Shown here one piece after another: positions 33,355-43,925 of a DNA stretch of 64,000 bases. The first letter of the stretch is position 1, and each line of letters starts with the position of its first letter. Source of the stretch: Acholoe squamosa (lineage: Eukaryota > Annelida > Polychaeta > Phyllodocida > Polynoidae); contig OX439049.1 of the NCBI GenBank assembly GCA_949317995.1, forward strand, positions 17,298,395-17,362,394, written 5' to 3'. The position numbers and the translations under genes are program-made. The notes below the pieces were generated by a model. It ran no database searches. It was not told the DNA's origin and saw only the letters and a program-made list of their open reading frames with translations.

Positions 33355-34380
33355 CTATTCACTCCTGGCTTTCTGGCATTCAGTTTTACTATGCCCAGAG
33401 GAACTGCAAGCACTGCAAATATGTCTATACTTGCAGGGGTCCCTTACACAACCTTCTGCCCTATTAAAGGCATAGCAAGAATTATTTGAGACCTTTTGTT
33501 TGATACCATTCCTAGCCTTGGTAGTGTATGCTTTCTGTGCTTGAACAGTACCATCATATGATAAGTGTCTCAGAATATCCGAATTGTCTATAACACCAAA
33601 AGCTTCTATCCCATCATTATTTGCCCTGGTCCTAACTGATTTATCATATGCTACTAGAGCTGCTACCGTATACATTCTTGTACCAGCCTTTTCAACCAGA
33701 ACTTGGAGATGTTTTAACATGCCCTCTACATCTCTGCTGTCCTTGTAATAGTCTAAGACAAAATTCAAGTTAACCAACATCAACTTCTCAACGGTATCGA
33801 TCTTTTCCCGTTTTTTTACATACATTTCATGATCAAACTCACCACATTTGGTATTGGTGTGAAGCCTGGATGTAGAGGAATCTATTGACGACCCTCCTGA
33901 GGACGACCGAGGTCTGTGACGAGTAGAGAAAGATGATTTTGATCTCCGACGACGACCATGATGCACGACTTCGTCCCATTTCGAACCGTCGCTAAGGACG
34001 CTAGGAGACCGCTGCCTGGTTACGCGGCTGCGCTCTCGATGCGATGACGTCACCGGCCGTTGACAAACATTCGCACGTGTATGCTGCCACGCCCCCTCCG
34101 TTGGCTTCGTCTCGTCTTTCTTGTCCTTTCCAGCCACCAGCTCCTGTAGCAAACCTTTGATATTGCATAGTTCATCCTCTAACGACTCCAGCCTCTCCGT
34201 CTGGTCAGTGAATAGATTGTCTTCCAACCCCTTAGCATGCTGGGGCGATGTAGATCTCCGATCTACACAAGACGAATCCAACTCACTCGAAAATCCTAAA
34301 TTGGCCGATTCCACCGTTTTCTTTGCCGATTTGGCCGATTTTTTAGAAGTAGTAGCACTTCTAGTTGATTTCCTCCCCAT
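33355..34380 (-). CDS. Ngaro Gag with CCCH and CCHC zinc motifs
   Basis: Likely nucleic-acid-binding structural protein of the element, 341 residues. The chosen ATG gives MGRKSTRSATTSKKSAKSAK, which aligns with the start in copy A; 16 further codons are open upstream. The order is a basic Lys/Ser-rich start, a possible coiled segment (TERLESLEDELCNIKGLLQE), an Arg/Ser-rich middle (about 110-185), a conserved region with YTVAALVAYDKSVRTRANND, and two zinc motifs. These are a CCCH finger (C302, C311, C316, H320) and a CCHC knuckle (C322, C325, H330, C335). It ends in TAG followed by GAA, with pol continuing in the same frame. Confidence 0.85.
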   Translation of the reverse strand: MGRKSTRSATTSKKSAKSAKKTVESANLGFSSELDSSCVDRRSTSPQHAKGLEDNLFTDQTERLESLEDELCNIKGLLQELVAGKDKKDETKPTEGAWQHTRANVCQRPVTSSHRERSRVTRQRSPSVLSDGSKWDEVVHHGRRRRSKSSFSTRHRPRSSSGGSSIDSSTSRLHTNTKCGEFDHEMYVKKREKIDTVEKLMLVNLNFVLDYYKDSRDVEGMLKHLQVLVEKAGTRMYTVAALVAYDKSVRTRANNDGIEAFGVIDNSDILRHLSYDGTVQAQKAYTTKARNGIKQKVSNNSCYAFNRAEGCVRDPCKYRHICSACSSSGHSKTECQKARSE

Positions 34381-34417
34381 CTTGATCCAAAAGTCAAGTA
34401 TCAACCAAGGAAAACCG

Positions 34418-34621
34418 TTAAAAATCAAGGAAACACCCAGCGTGGTGTTACCTGTACAGGTGAATCAAACCAATTGACCGTTACCTTGAAACTTCTCCTT
34501 ATATACTGGAGGAGTGTTGACCATGACGTCATGCTATGACATCATAGATACCAATGCGCGCTGCAAGTAGTCCCTAACCGTTCGCGAATAATTATATAAA
34601 TATACACGAGTGTATATAGTT

Positions 34622-34624
<3 letters not shown>
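34418..34624 (-). repeat. Ngaro copy B, terminal repeat A1
   Basis: Left end of the element. It contains the palindrome TATACACGAGTGTATA (34601-34616), TGACGTCA (34524-34531) and TATATAAGG (34497-34505, minus strand), 18 bases apart as in copy A. Confidence 0.9.
34497..34531 (-). promoter_or_regulatory. Putative promoter in Ngaro copy B: CRE plus TATA box
   Basis: TGACGTCA is followed 18 bases downstream by TATATAAGG, as in copy A. Gag starts about 115 bases further on. Confidence 0.5.

Positions 34625-34660
<36 letters not shown>
34625..34660. repeat. (TA)n microsatellite at the other end of Ngaro copy B
   Basis: TA dinucleotide run directly next to A1. Confidence 0.9.
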
Positions 34661-34662
<2 letters not shown>

Positions 34663-35999
34663 GTGTGTATCAGGTTGAGGGATATAAGTCTGACAGTCTG
34701 GGAACTGAGCGTGTTATAGATAATAGGATGACTACACCTTATCTGTTACAGCTGCTTGTTGCTAAATGACCCTGTCTTGTTACCTCCCACCTCCCGTGTA
34801 CCCGACAACCTCCTGAGGAGGCACAGGTGGGGCAATAGGACAGGGGCCAGCAGGCCTATACTTACAGGTGCAGTGTGCATGATTTATTATATACTGGATG
34901 GATACTGAGAGCTGTTTCACAAGGAGGCGGAAATTAAGAGCAAATTCTGTGATATACGAGTGATTACTTTAGACTGATCTTTGTGAGAAGATTCCAAGTG
35001 TTTCACAAGTATTACTCGTAACAATTGACATATGTTACTCATATGTTGAAATATATGACCAGTGCTTTAAAGGCAACTTCCTCTAGTACAGAGTTCACTC
35101 CTCAAAATATGTCTGAAGATCAATCGTAATCACTAGTCAAACAGGATAGGAGAGACAGTGCAATACTATTTCTCACATTTACTGCCAAAAAAATGTTAAA
35201 ATTTGCTGTGAAGAAAACACAACCATTTAAGAATGTGATTATGAATTTCCTACATTAAAAAGCATTATATAATACGTTTTGTTTAAGGATTTAAGTTATT
35301 TATGTGGACCCTTTTAGGTACTCATTTATTTGGCCCTAGAAACATCCTTATATTGGTTATATCTCACTAGTACATTTAACCTTTACTCTCCATTTCCGTT
35401 TGAAAATTCTACTAGTAAAGATTTGTATGAGTAAACTTTGGAGATACGACCAATGAACCCAGTGATGTTGCTCGTAAGTCTATACGGCACATGGCTATTG
35501 TATTATTGACCAATGGGAAGCATCCCTGGCATTTACTGCGGAGACGGGGGCTGAAGGTGTTAGTCATAGTGCAGTCAGGGTTTAATGGCGGCCTCCATAG
35601 CCTAATGTGCTAATGCCCTATAGGGAACAGAGCCATTCCTGTATGGAGGTGGCCATCTTGAAATTAGTTATGTAACTGGCCCCCAACGGCCATCTTGGAT
35701 CTGGTAGACGATTGTGGGTAATCTCTTATCTTCCCTTCACCCACAGAGAACAATGGGAATTGATAAGACTGATAAGTTGCCCCTGCCTCCATCTTAATCA
35801 CCTTAAGTACCTGTCCATTGTTTTAGGTGTGAATGGAGGGGATTAGCCTGATAGGGAGACAATGGCTTGGTTTTACTCAGCCTGGATTATATGTTCCCTC
35901 TAAGAAAACTTTTAAAGTTTAATTTCTCTTGTATTTGAAGTACTAAGTCTATATAAAGCCAATATTGTTTAAGTTTAAATTATTTGCTATCCAAAGGTA
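34661..35999. other. No recognisable gene
   Basis: Nothing supported on either strand. Confidence 0.4.
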
Positions 36000-36840
36000 C
36001 AGTAAAATTCCTTTATAACGAATCCTGTTATAACGAATTTTTGGTTATAACAAACAAATCCCTTATGACCCATTCAATTCCATACATTTCAAAATCTCAT
36101 TATAACGAATTCTACATGGAATTAATTCGTTTATACCGAACTTTTTCTGTGAAAAAGATAGTTTAACCCATGGGAAATTGGAAGGAAACTTCAAATTTCA
36201 AGGGGGTAGGTAGTCAGCATGGGTAGGTGGGGATGACAGGGGGGCTTGGTGGGGGACATCAAAGAGGTGCCAGGTGTGTGTGAGGACATCTGCCCCACCT
36301 CTACCTGGTCCTAAATCCGTCTATAGGGGGGGGGGACATCAGAGAGGTGCCAGGGCATGTGTGAGAACATCTCCCCCGCCTCTACGTGGTCCTACAGCCG
36401 TCTATAAGGGGCAAGGGGGACATCAGATAGGTGCCAGGGCGTGTGTGAGGACATTGAAAAGTGTGGCATGGAGGGCAATAGGATTTCTCCAAATGTTCCC
36501 AGCCCCTTTCAAGTACTGTGGGAGGTGTAGTGCGGCATGGAGGGCAACAAGACCTCTCTACAGGTCCCGGGAGGGGGGGGGGGGGCAACTCATTTGCAGC
36601 CATACCGGGAGGTGCGGTCATGATTTTGAGGGATATGGGTCCTTTTTCAATCTCAAGGGAGGGGAATGGCGTCCCGGGAATGGCATACTCCCATATGGGT
36701 ATGTTTTAACAAGTGTCACGCCATTATGGGTGCCATATCTTAGAGGTAGGGGAGGGGGGTGGGGAGTATAGCAAGGGGGAGGGGGAAGGGGTGGCAAGTG
36801 GGTGCACTGGGGTTAATATAATACCAACACACGGGGTTAT
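36000..36840 (+). mobile_element. Pogo/Tigger-like MITE, copy 1 (right end not found)
   Basis: Starts TA-CAGTAAAATTCC and contains several TTATAACGAA words, the hallmark of pogo/Tigger-type ends. The interior holds a minisatellite (units start at 36265, 36345 and 36429; AGGTGCCAGG...GTGTGAGGACATCT). I could not find the matching right end, so the limit at 36840 is arbitrary. The complete relative is at 59689-60396. Confidence 0.55.
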
Positions 36841-37089
36841 GATTGCTGGCTCAACTCATGGTAATAGTAAACCAACATTAGTTGTCCTCCCCTTGTCTAT
36901 GTCAAACAAATGAAACCTTAGAAGTGTAACTTTGATATGGGTAACAGGAGACATTTTGAGTATTCTCTGTATACAGAGTACCTATTATTGTTTCATGTTC
37001 CAGGCTGCCTCTAGATATAGCTACCCCATTATGGGCCATACAGTTCAGTCTTACGCCATCATGGTTCATATTTCATGGCCTTAAGACTA

Positions 37090-37350
37090 CGCCATTAGGG
37101 AGTGGTCATTTATCAACAGGGGGTGGTGGGTTTGAGGGAGGGGGGCTTAAAATTTTCAGACCCCTCCCGAGGGGGGGCCTAAAAAAATTTGACCCCTCTT
37201 GAGGGGGGGGGCTAAAAAAATTCACTCTTTTTTTAGCAAAAAAGCCTGTGCGCTACAATAGATTGAAGAGGGGTGCGAAAACTCTCCGCGCCGGAGGTGG
37301 GGGGGGGGCGCAAGAAAATTTGCCTACCATCGAGGGGGGGCATACAAAAT
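37090..37350 (+). repeat. G-run repeats with TAAAAAAATT modules
   Basis: Four or more loose copies of a unit with GAGGGGGGG and TAAAAAAATT or similar words. Low-complexity, non-coding, probably part of a degenerate MITE. Confidence 0.45.
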
Positions 37351-37402
37351 TTCGTAACGTAAATAAAAAACGTTTCTATTTGGTTGGAAATTGGTTGAAA
37401 GA

Positions 37403-37505
37403 GCAAACGTTTTTATTTGGTTGAAAAAAACGTTAAAAAAGTTTTTTCAACGTCAAAATGACATTTTTTAGAAACGTTTTTTACCCAAACCAAATGAAAA
37501 CGTTT
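37403..37505. repeat. Inverted repeat (hairpin)
   Basis: CAAACGTTTTTATTTGGTT and AACCAAATGAAAACGTTTG are 19-base arms with one mismatch, separated by about 64 bases that contain further AACGTTTT words. Likely the core of a small palindromic element. Confidence 0.6.
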
Positions 37506-38959
37506 GCAAACTTAAAAAACACGTTTTTTGCCAAGTGGGATACGTCACTAAGCAAAAACCCATGTCACTAGTGTCACTAATATAGTTAATCCAATAAAGC
37601 CTATATGGGGCTTATTTTAAAAGAAAAGACCACCCTATTTTCATGTTGATTTATTTTGATAGCCTTTGTGCTAATGAAAACGATTTTGGCATTCTCACTG
37701 AACTATGCATTTCTATACCGACTTTAAGCTGGTTTAATCATCAGCCAATGAAATAACACCAACTCTTCACTGTGGTCCTCACGGGGGGCAGTGGTACTCA
37801 TCAGGTAACTGTTATCAATGATAAGAGCTGGGAACCTGCTTCAGCAATGGCCGTGCCCATTGGACAATCTGCCACCTTGGTATAAGGGAGAGCAGCAGGT
37901 CCTTCTGCCTCCTTGTATGATGTCACAATTGACCAAATGCAGCACAAATTGGATTGCACAGCACTGCTGGACTAGTCAAATGCTCTCCTTATCTTTCTCC
38001 GGACCATGGTTATTCATCTTCTTTGGTAATAGGGCCCCTAAATGATATTATAATGTTTCAAATAAATATCTGAAATACCTGGACATGAAAATTCTGTGGT
38101 CGTTTCTTTTAATGAAAAAATATAGGAAAGCAATGTGCATTGCAGGTAACTCAAAAAGCCGAAAATTCTTTTTCTTCTCATCAGTCACCACTGTTTATAA
38201 TGATATGTACTATGTACGTCCACTCCTGTCCTTAATGTGAATGGCCCCCTATAGGCCTTATCAGGGAACTATTCGCACCGCTGGCCTTGCTTTGAACCTC
38301 ATTTGCATAAATCTGCACCCCCAATGCTTGTTCGCACCACCTCAGTCTAAATGGCCGGGAATGTTGATGCATGGATCAACATCCCATAGACTCAGCACTG
38401 GGCACAAAAACGTTTTAACTGCACTGCACACAAACTGTCAATGCTTTTTATGTAATCATGAAACAATATCTCACAAATTTCAAAAAGTAAAAAGTTCAGT
38501 CTTTCAACATCATAAAATAGACATTCTAAGGTCCAATACCACATGTAATTTGTGAACTTTATTGCATCATTTCACACTTTATTTTCCAACTTTACATCCA
38601 CTGCCTCCCCTTTTTTCACGTCCCCACTGAGGCACCTAAAAACTGTTTTTTTACTCACATTTCGAGTTAATAAGGTGGATGAAAACATCAGAAGACCAGG
38701 TTGGAGTAGCTTAACTTTAAAAAAGAATACATAAAAAGTCTATGAAAAAAAAGTGAAAGAAAACTTTAGACCTTTGAACAAGTAAACTAGGGGGTCTGGG
38801 AAATTTTGAAAATTGCAAGGAAAAATTGCAAGGAAAATTTTGAAAAGCCAAAGGGTGCATTTTAAAGCTTCCTGATAATAGCTGATACTTTCTCTAGGCC
38901 CAATTTTTTATGTCATTAAGCCCCACTTCACATGTTGAACTTAAAAAATGGCTCTGTCA

Positions 38960-39060
38960 CATCTCACTAGAATAGCCATGTCCCATGTTGATTTTAAGAA
39001 ATGGCCATGTCACCATGTTGATTTTCAAAAAATGACCATGTCACCATGTCGATTTTAGGA
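38960..39060 (+). repeat. Three imperfect tandem units (CATGTCACCATGTTGATTTT)
   Basis: Units of about 34-40 bases containing CCATGT..CCATGT.GATTTT repeat three times. The rest of 37506-39427 shows nothing recognisable except a MITE-like end near 39139-39222 (GCCTTATACGTGAGG). Confidence 0.5.
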
Positions 39061-39427
39061 GTCTAGGGCCATATAAATGCCCAGGTCACCATGTCTAATT
39101 AATCTAACAATTAAGTGGTCCAGACCCATAACTTTGGCCAATCCTCTAAGGCGCACTTTTATGGAGTCCGTCTTCGGGTATGACCCCCGCCTTATACGTG
39201 AGGTATTTTGGTAGTACAAACAAATCCCATTGCACCCCGCCATGCTTCTTTTATTTCCCAGCAGGTGACGCTAGAGGCACCATGTTGGAACCTTGCTGAG
39301 ATCACACTGTGTTATCACGTTAACATTCCTGTTGCACACGTACACTGCTCTGATGGATCACTTGTCGGAGTCGTCAGCAGATGGCCTCCATAATTGCTGT
39401 TCTAGGCAACGGATCACGACGCTGAGT

Positions 39428-39864
39428 CCCGGGGGGGCACTTCAATTTTTTTTGATACGGGTGTGTGGCTGAACCCCCGACTAACCTTACCCTTGCTAGG
39501 GCCCTCAATCGCGTGTTTTTTTCTTCAAAACCCTACCCTTGCTAGGGAACTTTTGACAAAACAGTCTTAGATTTTGCTCAAAATATCTTAAATTGACCTT
39601 GTTTGAGAGAAGATTTTAATTTTGTTCATGCTATTTTGATGAAAACTAGGAAAATATTCATGAAAATTTCTGAATTTTCCACCTGAATTGGGGTATTTTG
39701 CTGAAAGTTGACCCTTGCTAGGGACATTTTGCTCAAAAGTATACCCTTGCTAGGGACATTTTGGTCTGAAACCAGAGGCTTGGTAGGGACATTTGGCTGA
39801 AAAAGTACCCTTGCCAGCCGCACATATGTGTATGTCCAAAATAGGGAGTGCCCCCCCCCCCGGG
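39428..39864 (+). mobile_element. hAT-like MITE, copy 2, with 8-bp target duplication
   Basis: Same family and orientation as 14965-15354: ends CCCGGGGGGGCACTT and AGTGCCCCCC..GGG. The flanking 8-base repeat CGCTGAGT is perfect (39420-39427 and 39865-39872), the size produced by hAT transposases. The interior has repeated ACCCTTGCTAGGGACATTTT words and no coding capacity. Perfect flanks suggest this copy is younger than copy 1. Confidence 0.85.
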
Positions 39865-40077
39865 CGCTGAGTTCATTAGCCACACCCTCCACACTCCCCT
39901 CATCCTATTGGTAGGTGTAAACCTACAAACCATGAAATACCCATGACCCTATGCTCACTGGGCCAGAGGCAGAGATACATACCTCCACGATCTTAATATG
40001 TACTGACGCAAATATTCATGATCCATCTTCAACTGTTATGCCTAATGGGGGTATATATCTATCAGATTTGTACAAGT

Positions 40078-41270
40078 CAGGGGCGGATCCAGGATTTTGG
40101 AAGGGGGGTCCAACCCTGGGGCGTATGGCCGTGATGTCGCAAGCGCAGCGCCACAACATCACAAGCGCAGCACAATTTTGAAATGTATACATCAAATGGT
40201 GCATTCTGATGCATTTCTAGACCCCAATTCAGTGAAGCGTTTTGGTGCACCATCAACAGTAAACCAATAATTATGAGAACAGGGAATGAAAATCTTATTA
40301 AATTTTGATTGCACAATGGTGTTTATGTGAGGCTGGGGGCATGTCTCCTGGAAATTTATTATTTTTAGATACTGTTGTCCAAGGGGGTGTGGGGCCCTGC
40401 CCCCACCCCTGGGAAATTCTTTGAAGAATTGATGTCAAACCTTTAAGTTTAAAGCATTTTGGTGTACGCTCAGCAGTATTTTTATGCACTGGTGATTACG
40501 AGAGTTTTAGGTCATGCCCAACGAAAATCTTATAATATAATCATCAAAGTTATATTTAAAGCATATTGGTATAGGAAAGCATTTTCAGCAAGGGATGAAA
40601 ATTTATGTCCTGATACATTGTTCTTTGATAGGGTTTGCACAGCTTGTCCCCCAAGAAAATTTTTGAAATATTGGTGTCAAACACCATAGTCTGAGAGATT
40701 TGTGTATCATTAGGTGGCAATCTAATAGTTTCATTTGGAAGTGATTTGGAGCCTGCCCTTAAGTATATAGTTGCATAAGGCACACCAAATGCCTAGATGC
40801 CTATGTGGTCACTCGTGCATATTCGGGATCATTTTTAGTAGATTACCCCTATTCTATGTAATTATACCCTACATCCCTGACCCATTCCTATACCACTGCC
40901 TATAGCAGTCAAACTCAACCTATAAGACTCACCTTGTATGGGTATAAGGTAGAAGCTATGCCTTATATATAGGCCTATGCCAAGCATTATATGTATGATA
41001 TGACAGTGTTTTTTTCTGGATTGGCTCATGTTCAAAAATTTTGAGAAATTTTTATATATTTATATACTGTTGAGTCATAAATTGTACAATTTGCAAACAA
41101 TAAAAACTATTTTGAAGAGGGATAGGGTCATGAATGGGGGCATACAAAGTGGACATCTTGGATGGGCCCAAAAGGGGGGGGTCCACCTTCAGGGACCCCC
41201 ATTCGGACATGCTATTGGTGGACCAAAAGGGGGGTGGTCCTGACCCCCAGCCCCCCTGGATCCAACCCTG
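40078..41270. mobile_element. Non-autonomous element with CAGGGGCGGATCCAGG ends
   Basis: Left end CAGGGGCGGATCCAGG and right end CCTGGATCCAACCCTG are inverted. The 5-base target duplication CAAGT lies at 40073-40077 and 41271-41275. The interior has no coding region that I recognise. A shorter relative with the same ends and duplication length is at 16118-16342. Confidence 0.75.
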
Positions 41271-41635
41271 CAAGTTAAATACATTTTATGCTTTTAAACT
41301 GGGTTGTACAATATGGGTCTATCGCACATTGAGAGACATTTTGTGCATTAAGAGATCAAGCTCTGTTGGTTTCTTAAAAAGAAAAAAAAATGTATATGAT
41401 ATTTATATATATAACAGAAGCACATGTGACTGATACTCCTCAGACTCCAGCAGTGTTGAGGCGTAGTGTACTTATGTGTGCCATGTTTACTCATTGTTTT
41501 ATGTAGCCTCAGGTAAGATAAACGAGTTATGTAGACAACCTCTGAATGTGAACCAAAAAGGCCAAAAAGTTGAGGGGCTGGTTACTCCGCTGGGTGGAAG
41601 AGATGAAAGCTCCCAGGGGTGTTCTATTATTATGA

Positions 41636-41653
41636 GCGTGTGTGTGTGTGTGT
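41636..41653 (+). repeat. (GT)n short microsatellite
   Basis: Run of TG dinucleotides. The remainder of 41276-42044 shows nothing recognisable. Confidence 0.7.
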
Positions 41654-42044
41654 TTGCCAAGCGTGTCTTACATTGGGCACCTGGACGTGTGGGAGGATCA
41701 TACACATCAACTTGGCCTACTGTTAATCCCCGCGTATACGCGGGAAACTTCATATATAGAATAATCATTGGTAATTCATTTTTATTACATAAATCACGTG
41801 AGTTCTATTAAATTAATTCAAAATATCTTCCGACTTAACAATACATACATGTTCCCCTTCATGTAACACAGCTCAAAAACATATCAATACAGGTACCATA
41901 AACTAACGTTTGTGTATGAGGAGTCTATTTAAAATCAGGGTACGACTTTTCGTGAGTTGTTTGATATATACAGAAAAGGTAATGAAGGGCACCTTTTTCA
42001 AAAACCCACGTGTCTCGTAAGTCAGGCTGTGGTTTATACAGGGC

Positions 42045-43055
42045 AGGAGGATTTACAGTAAGCTCACTTGGATATACATGTTGCATCTGACACTACAGAG
42101 GGCAGCACCTCTAAATATAGAATGTCCGCCTCCGCTGTCGGCGTGAGGAACCGCGCAGCCAGGCCGCGATGTTTACAGGAGGAGTGCGAGGGAGGGGGGG
42201 GGGGGATCCCAGCAGCCTAACGCGGTCAGGCCGGGCTCCTTCCCTAGGACTGAGGCCGGGCTCCTTCCCCAGGACTGATTGTCTCCCTGTACGCTTGCCA
42301 TATTAAAACTTTCTGGCCATGGCTGGTTAAAATAATATGATCGCACCTTGAAGCGGTATATATTCTATCCCTGAAGACACAGGGCTCAATTCACTTATAC
42401 TAACCTGCTATGAACTCATTTCTATGCTACACATGAAATCCTATCTCCCTATCCATCCACCATTGTTCTACAATGTTCCTTACACTCGCTAAACCAGATG
42501 TTCAGTTGTATATGCTATAACTACTAAGGCAAAGCCTCCATAGAAGAAAACTGTCCACATCTCGTGTCTTCTCGCACTTTTCGAGACTCACTGAAATGTT
42601 GATCAAAAAGCCACCACTTGAAAATTTTATGGAGAATTACAGCTATCCTATGTACTATTTGATTAAAATAATGTCTGGAACCTTATGCCACATCTTTTCC
42701 CCTCATATTCTGCTATGATTTATGAGCGGATGGCTTCTGTACACATTTTAACATGACCGATTGTGAAGGGATCCTTCGTCAACCCCTATGTTCCAGAGCT
42801 ATGTTAGTCGATACATAAAAATCGCTGCGTGGTTAACAACCTATACATCAATACTACCGTAGTCAATTCCTACAGCTCCACTAGAGGGTGGCACTGGGCA
42901 CAGAGGGTGAGGAGTCCAGAGGCGAAAATTACAGTGCAGTAAATCCCATAAATTGCTACAAACGTTTTTTTATACAGATGTTAGGGTCTGACGTTGGTAC
43001 AAGGAAATCCCAGAAATCAGGGAAACTGAAGACGTCCATCCCTGAGATTGAAAGG
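42045..43055 (+). repeat. Dispersed repeat, copy 1, with an internal insertion
   Basis: 42045-42113 (GGATTTACAGTAAGCTCACT, GGGCAGCACCTCTAA) and 42849-43055 (CAATACTACCGTAGTCAATT, GGCACTGGGCACAGAGGG, AGAGGCGAAAATTACAG) match the two halves of the continuous copy at 43644-43925. The 42114-42848 segment is absent there. Confidence 0.6.
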
Positions 43056-43324
43056 AACATGGTGGTGCAGTCTCTTTAAGTCAGTGTGTGGCTTCTACAG
43101 GAGGATTACTCTGGGCATTTGCGGTCTGTATAACTACCACGGGCATAGGGCTCCACCACCCCCCAACCCCTTACTTCCTCCTGTGTCAAGGTCAGGTGAC
43201 AGACAGGGAGAGGGAGGATTACAGAAATATAATCTTGTTATATCAAAGCGATTCTTATCCTAATATCTTAATTGGGGGTGATTAGTGGATGTTTATTCTG
43301 CACTGTCTGTCTCAGTCTCATTTC

Positions 43325-43468
43325 CAGGGATGGAATTTGTCACTAAGCACCGAATAACCTGAAATGTTCGAAAAGAACCTTTAATATAGGTTTTGTATAG
43401 GAATGTATAGGTTTTTGGAACATGAAAATCCCAGAAATCAGGGAAATCCCTGAAGACTTACATCCCTG
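43325..43468. mobile_element. Short MITE with CAGGGATG/CATCCCTG ends
   Basis: Ends CAGGGATGG and CATCCCTG are inverted; direct repeat CATTTC flanks it (43319-43324, 43469-43474). The right side contains CCCAGAAATCAGGGAAATCC, shared with several other repeats in the window. Confidence 0.6.
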
Positions 43469-43643
43469 CATTTCACTCTCTCCCCCACATATTCAGATAA
43501 CCTATCAGTGATAACATCTGCTGGGAGAGTGTGCTCACTCATGCACATCCAACAGTTTCCAACAAGTTGGCCAAGGCTTCCACCTGCCCCATATGTAGTG
43601 GGAGAGAAGCAGGAGCGGACTTCAGGGGTAGGTTTCCAGCCTA

Positions 43644-43925
43644 CAGGAAGATTTACAGTAGGCCCACTTAGATATACCTGACACTAGAGGGCAGCACCTC
43701 TAACAACCTACACTGCACCTACACACCAATACTACCGTAGTCAATTACTACAGCCTCCACTAGAGGAGACACTGGGCACAGAGGGCGAGGACTCCAGAGG
43801 CGAAAATTACTGTGCAGTAAAACCCATAAAATGCTAAATGAGACCCCCTAAACATACATTTTGTATACAGATGTTAGGGCCTTTAGTACATGGAAATCCC
43901 CGGAATCAGAGATAACTGTAAAGAC
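43644..43925 (+). repeat. Dispersed repeat, copy 2 (continuous)
   Basis: Uninterrupted version of the repeat at 42045-43055; matches include the GATTTACAGTA start, the AGGGCAGCACCTCTAAC junction, ACTACCGTAGTCAATTACTA and CAGAGGCGAAAATTACTG. Confidence 0.6.

Larger units (their letters stand above)
29814..34624 (-). mobile_element. Ngaro-type DIRS retrotransposon, copy B (apparently intact)
   Basis: Read on the minus strand the order is A1 (34418-34624), gag, pol, tyrosine recombinase, B1 (30306-30472), A2 (30099-30305), spacer and B2 (29814-29980). A1 and A2 differ at one visible base (30298 versus 34617), and I see no difference between B1 and B2. All three coding regions are open. The lack of an integrase and the presence of a tyrosine recombinase, without a methyltransferase domain, identify the Ngaro branch. 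Such elements are thought to integrate through a circular DNA intermediate without target duplication; here both ends simply join TA repeat. This copy is probably young and possibly mobile. Confidence 0.92.
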
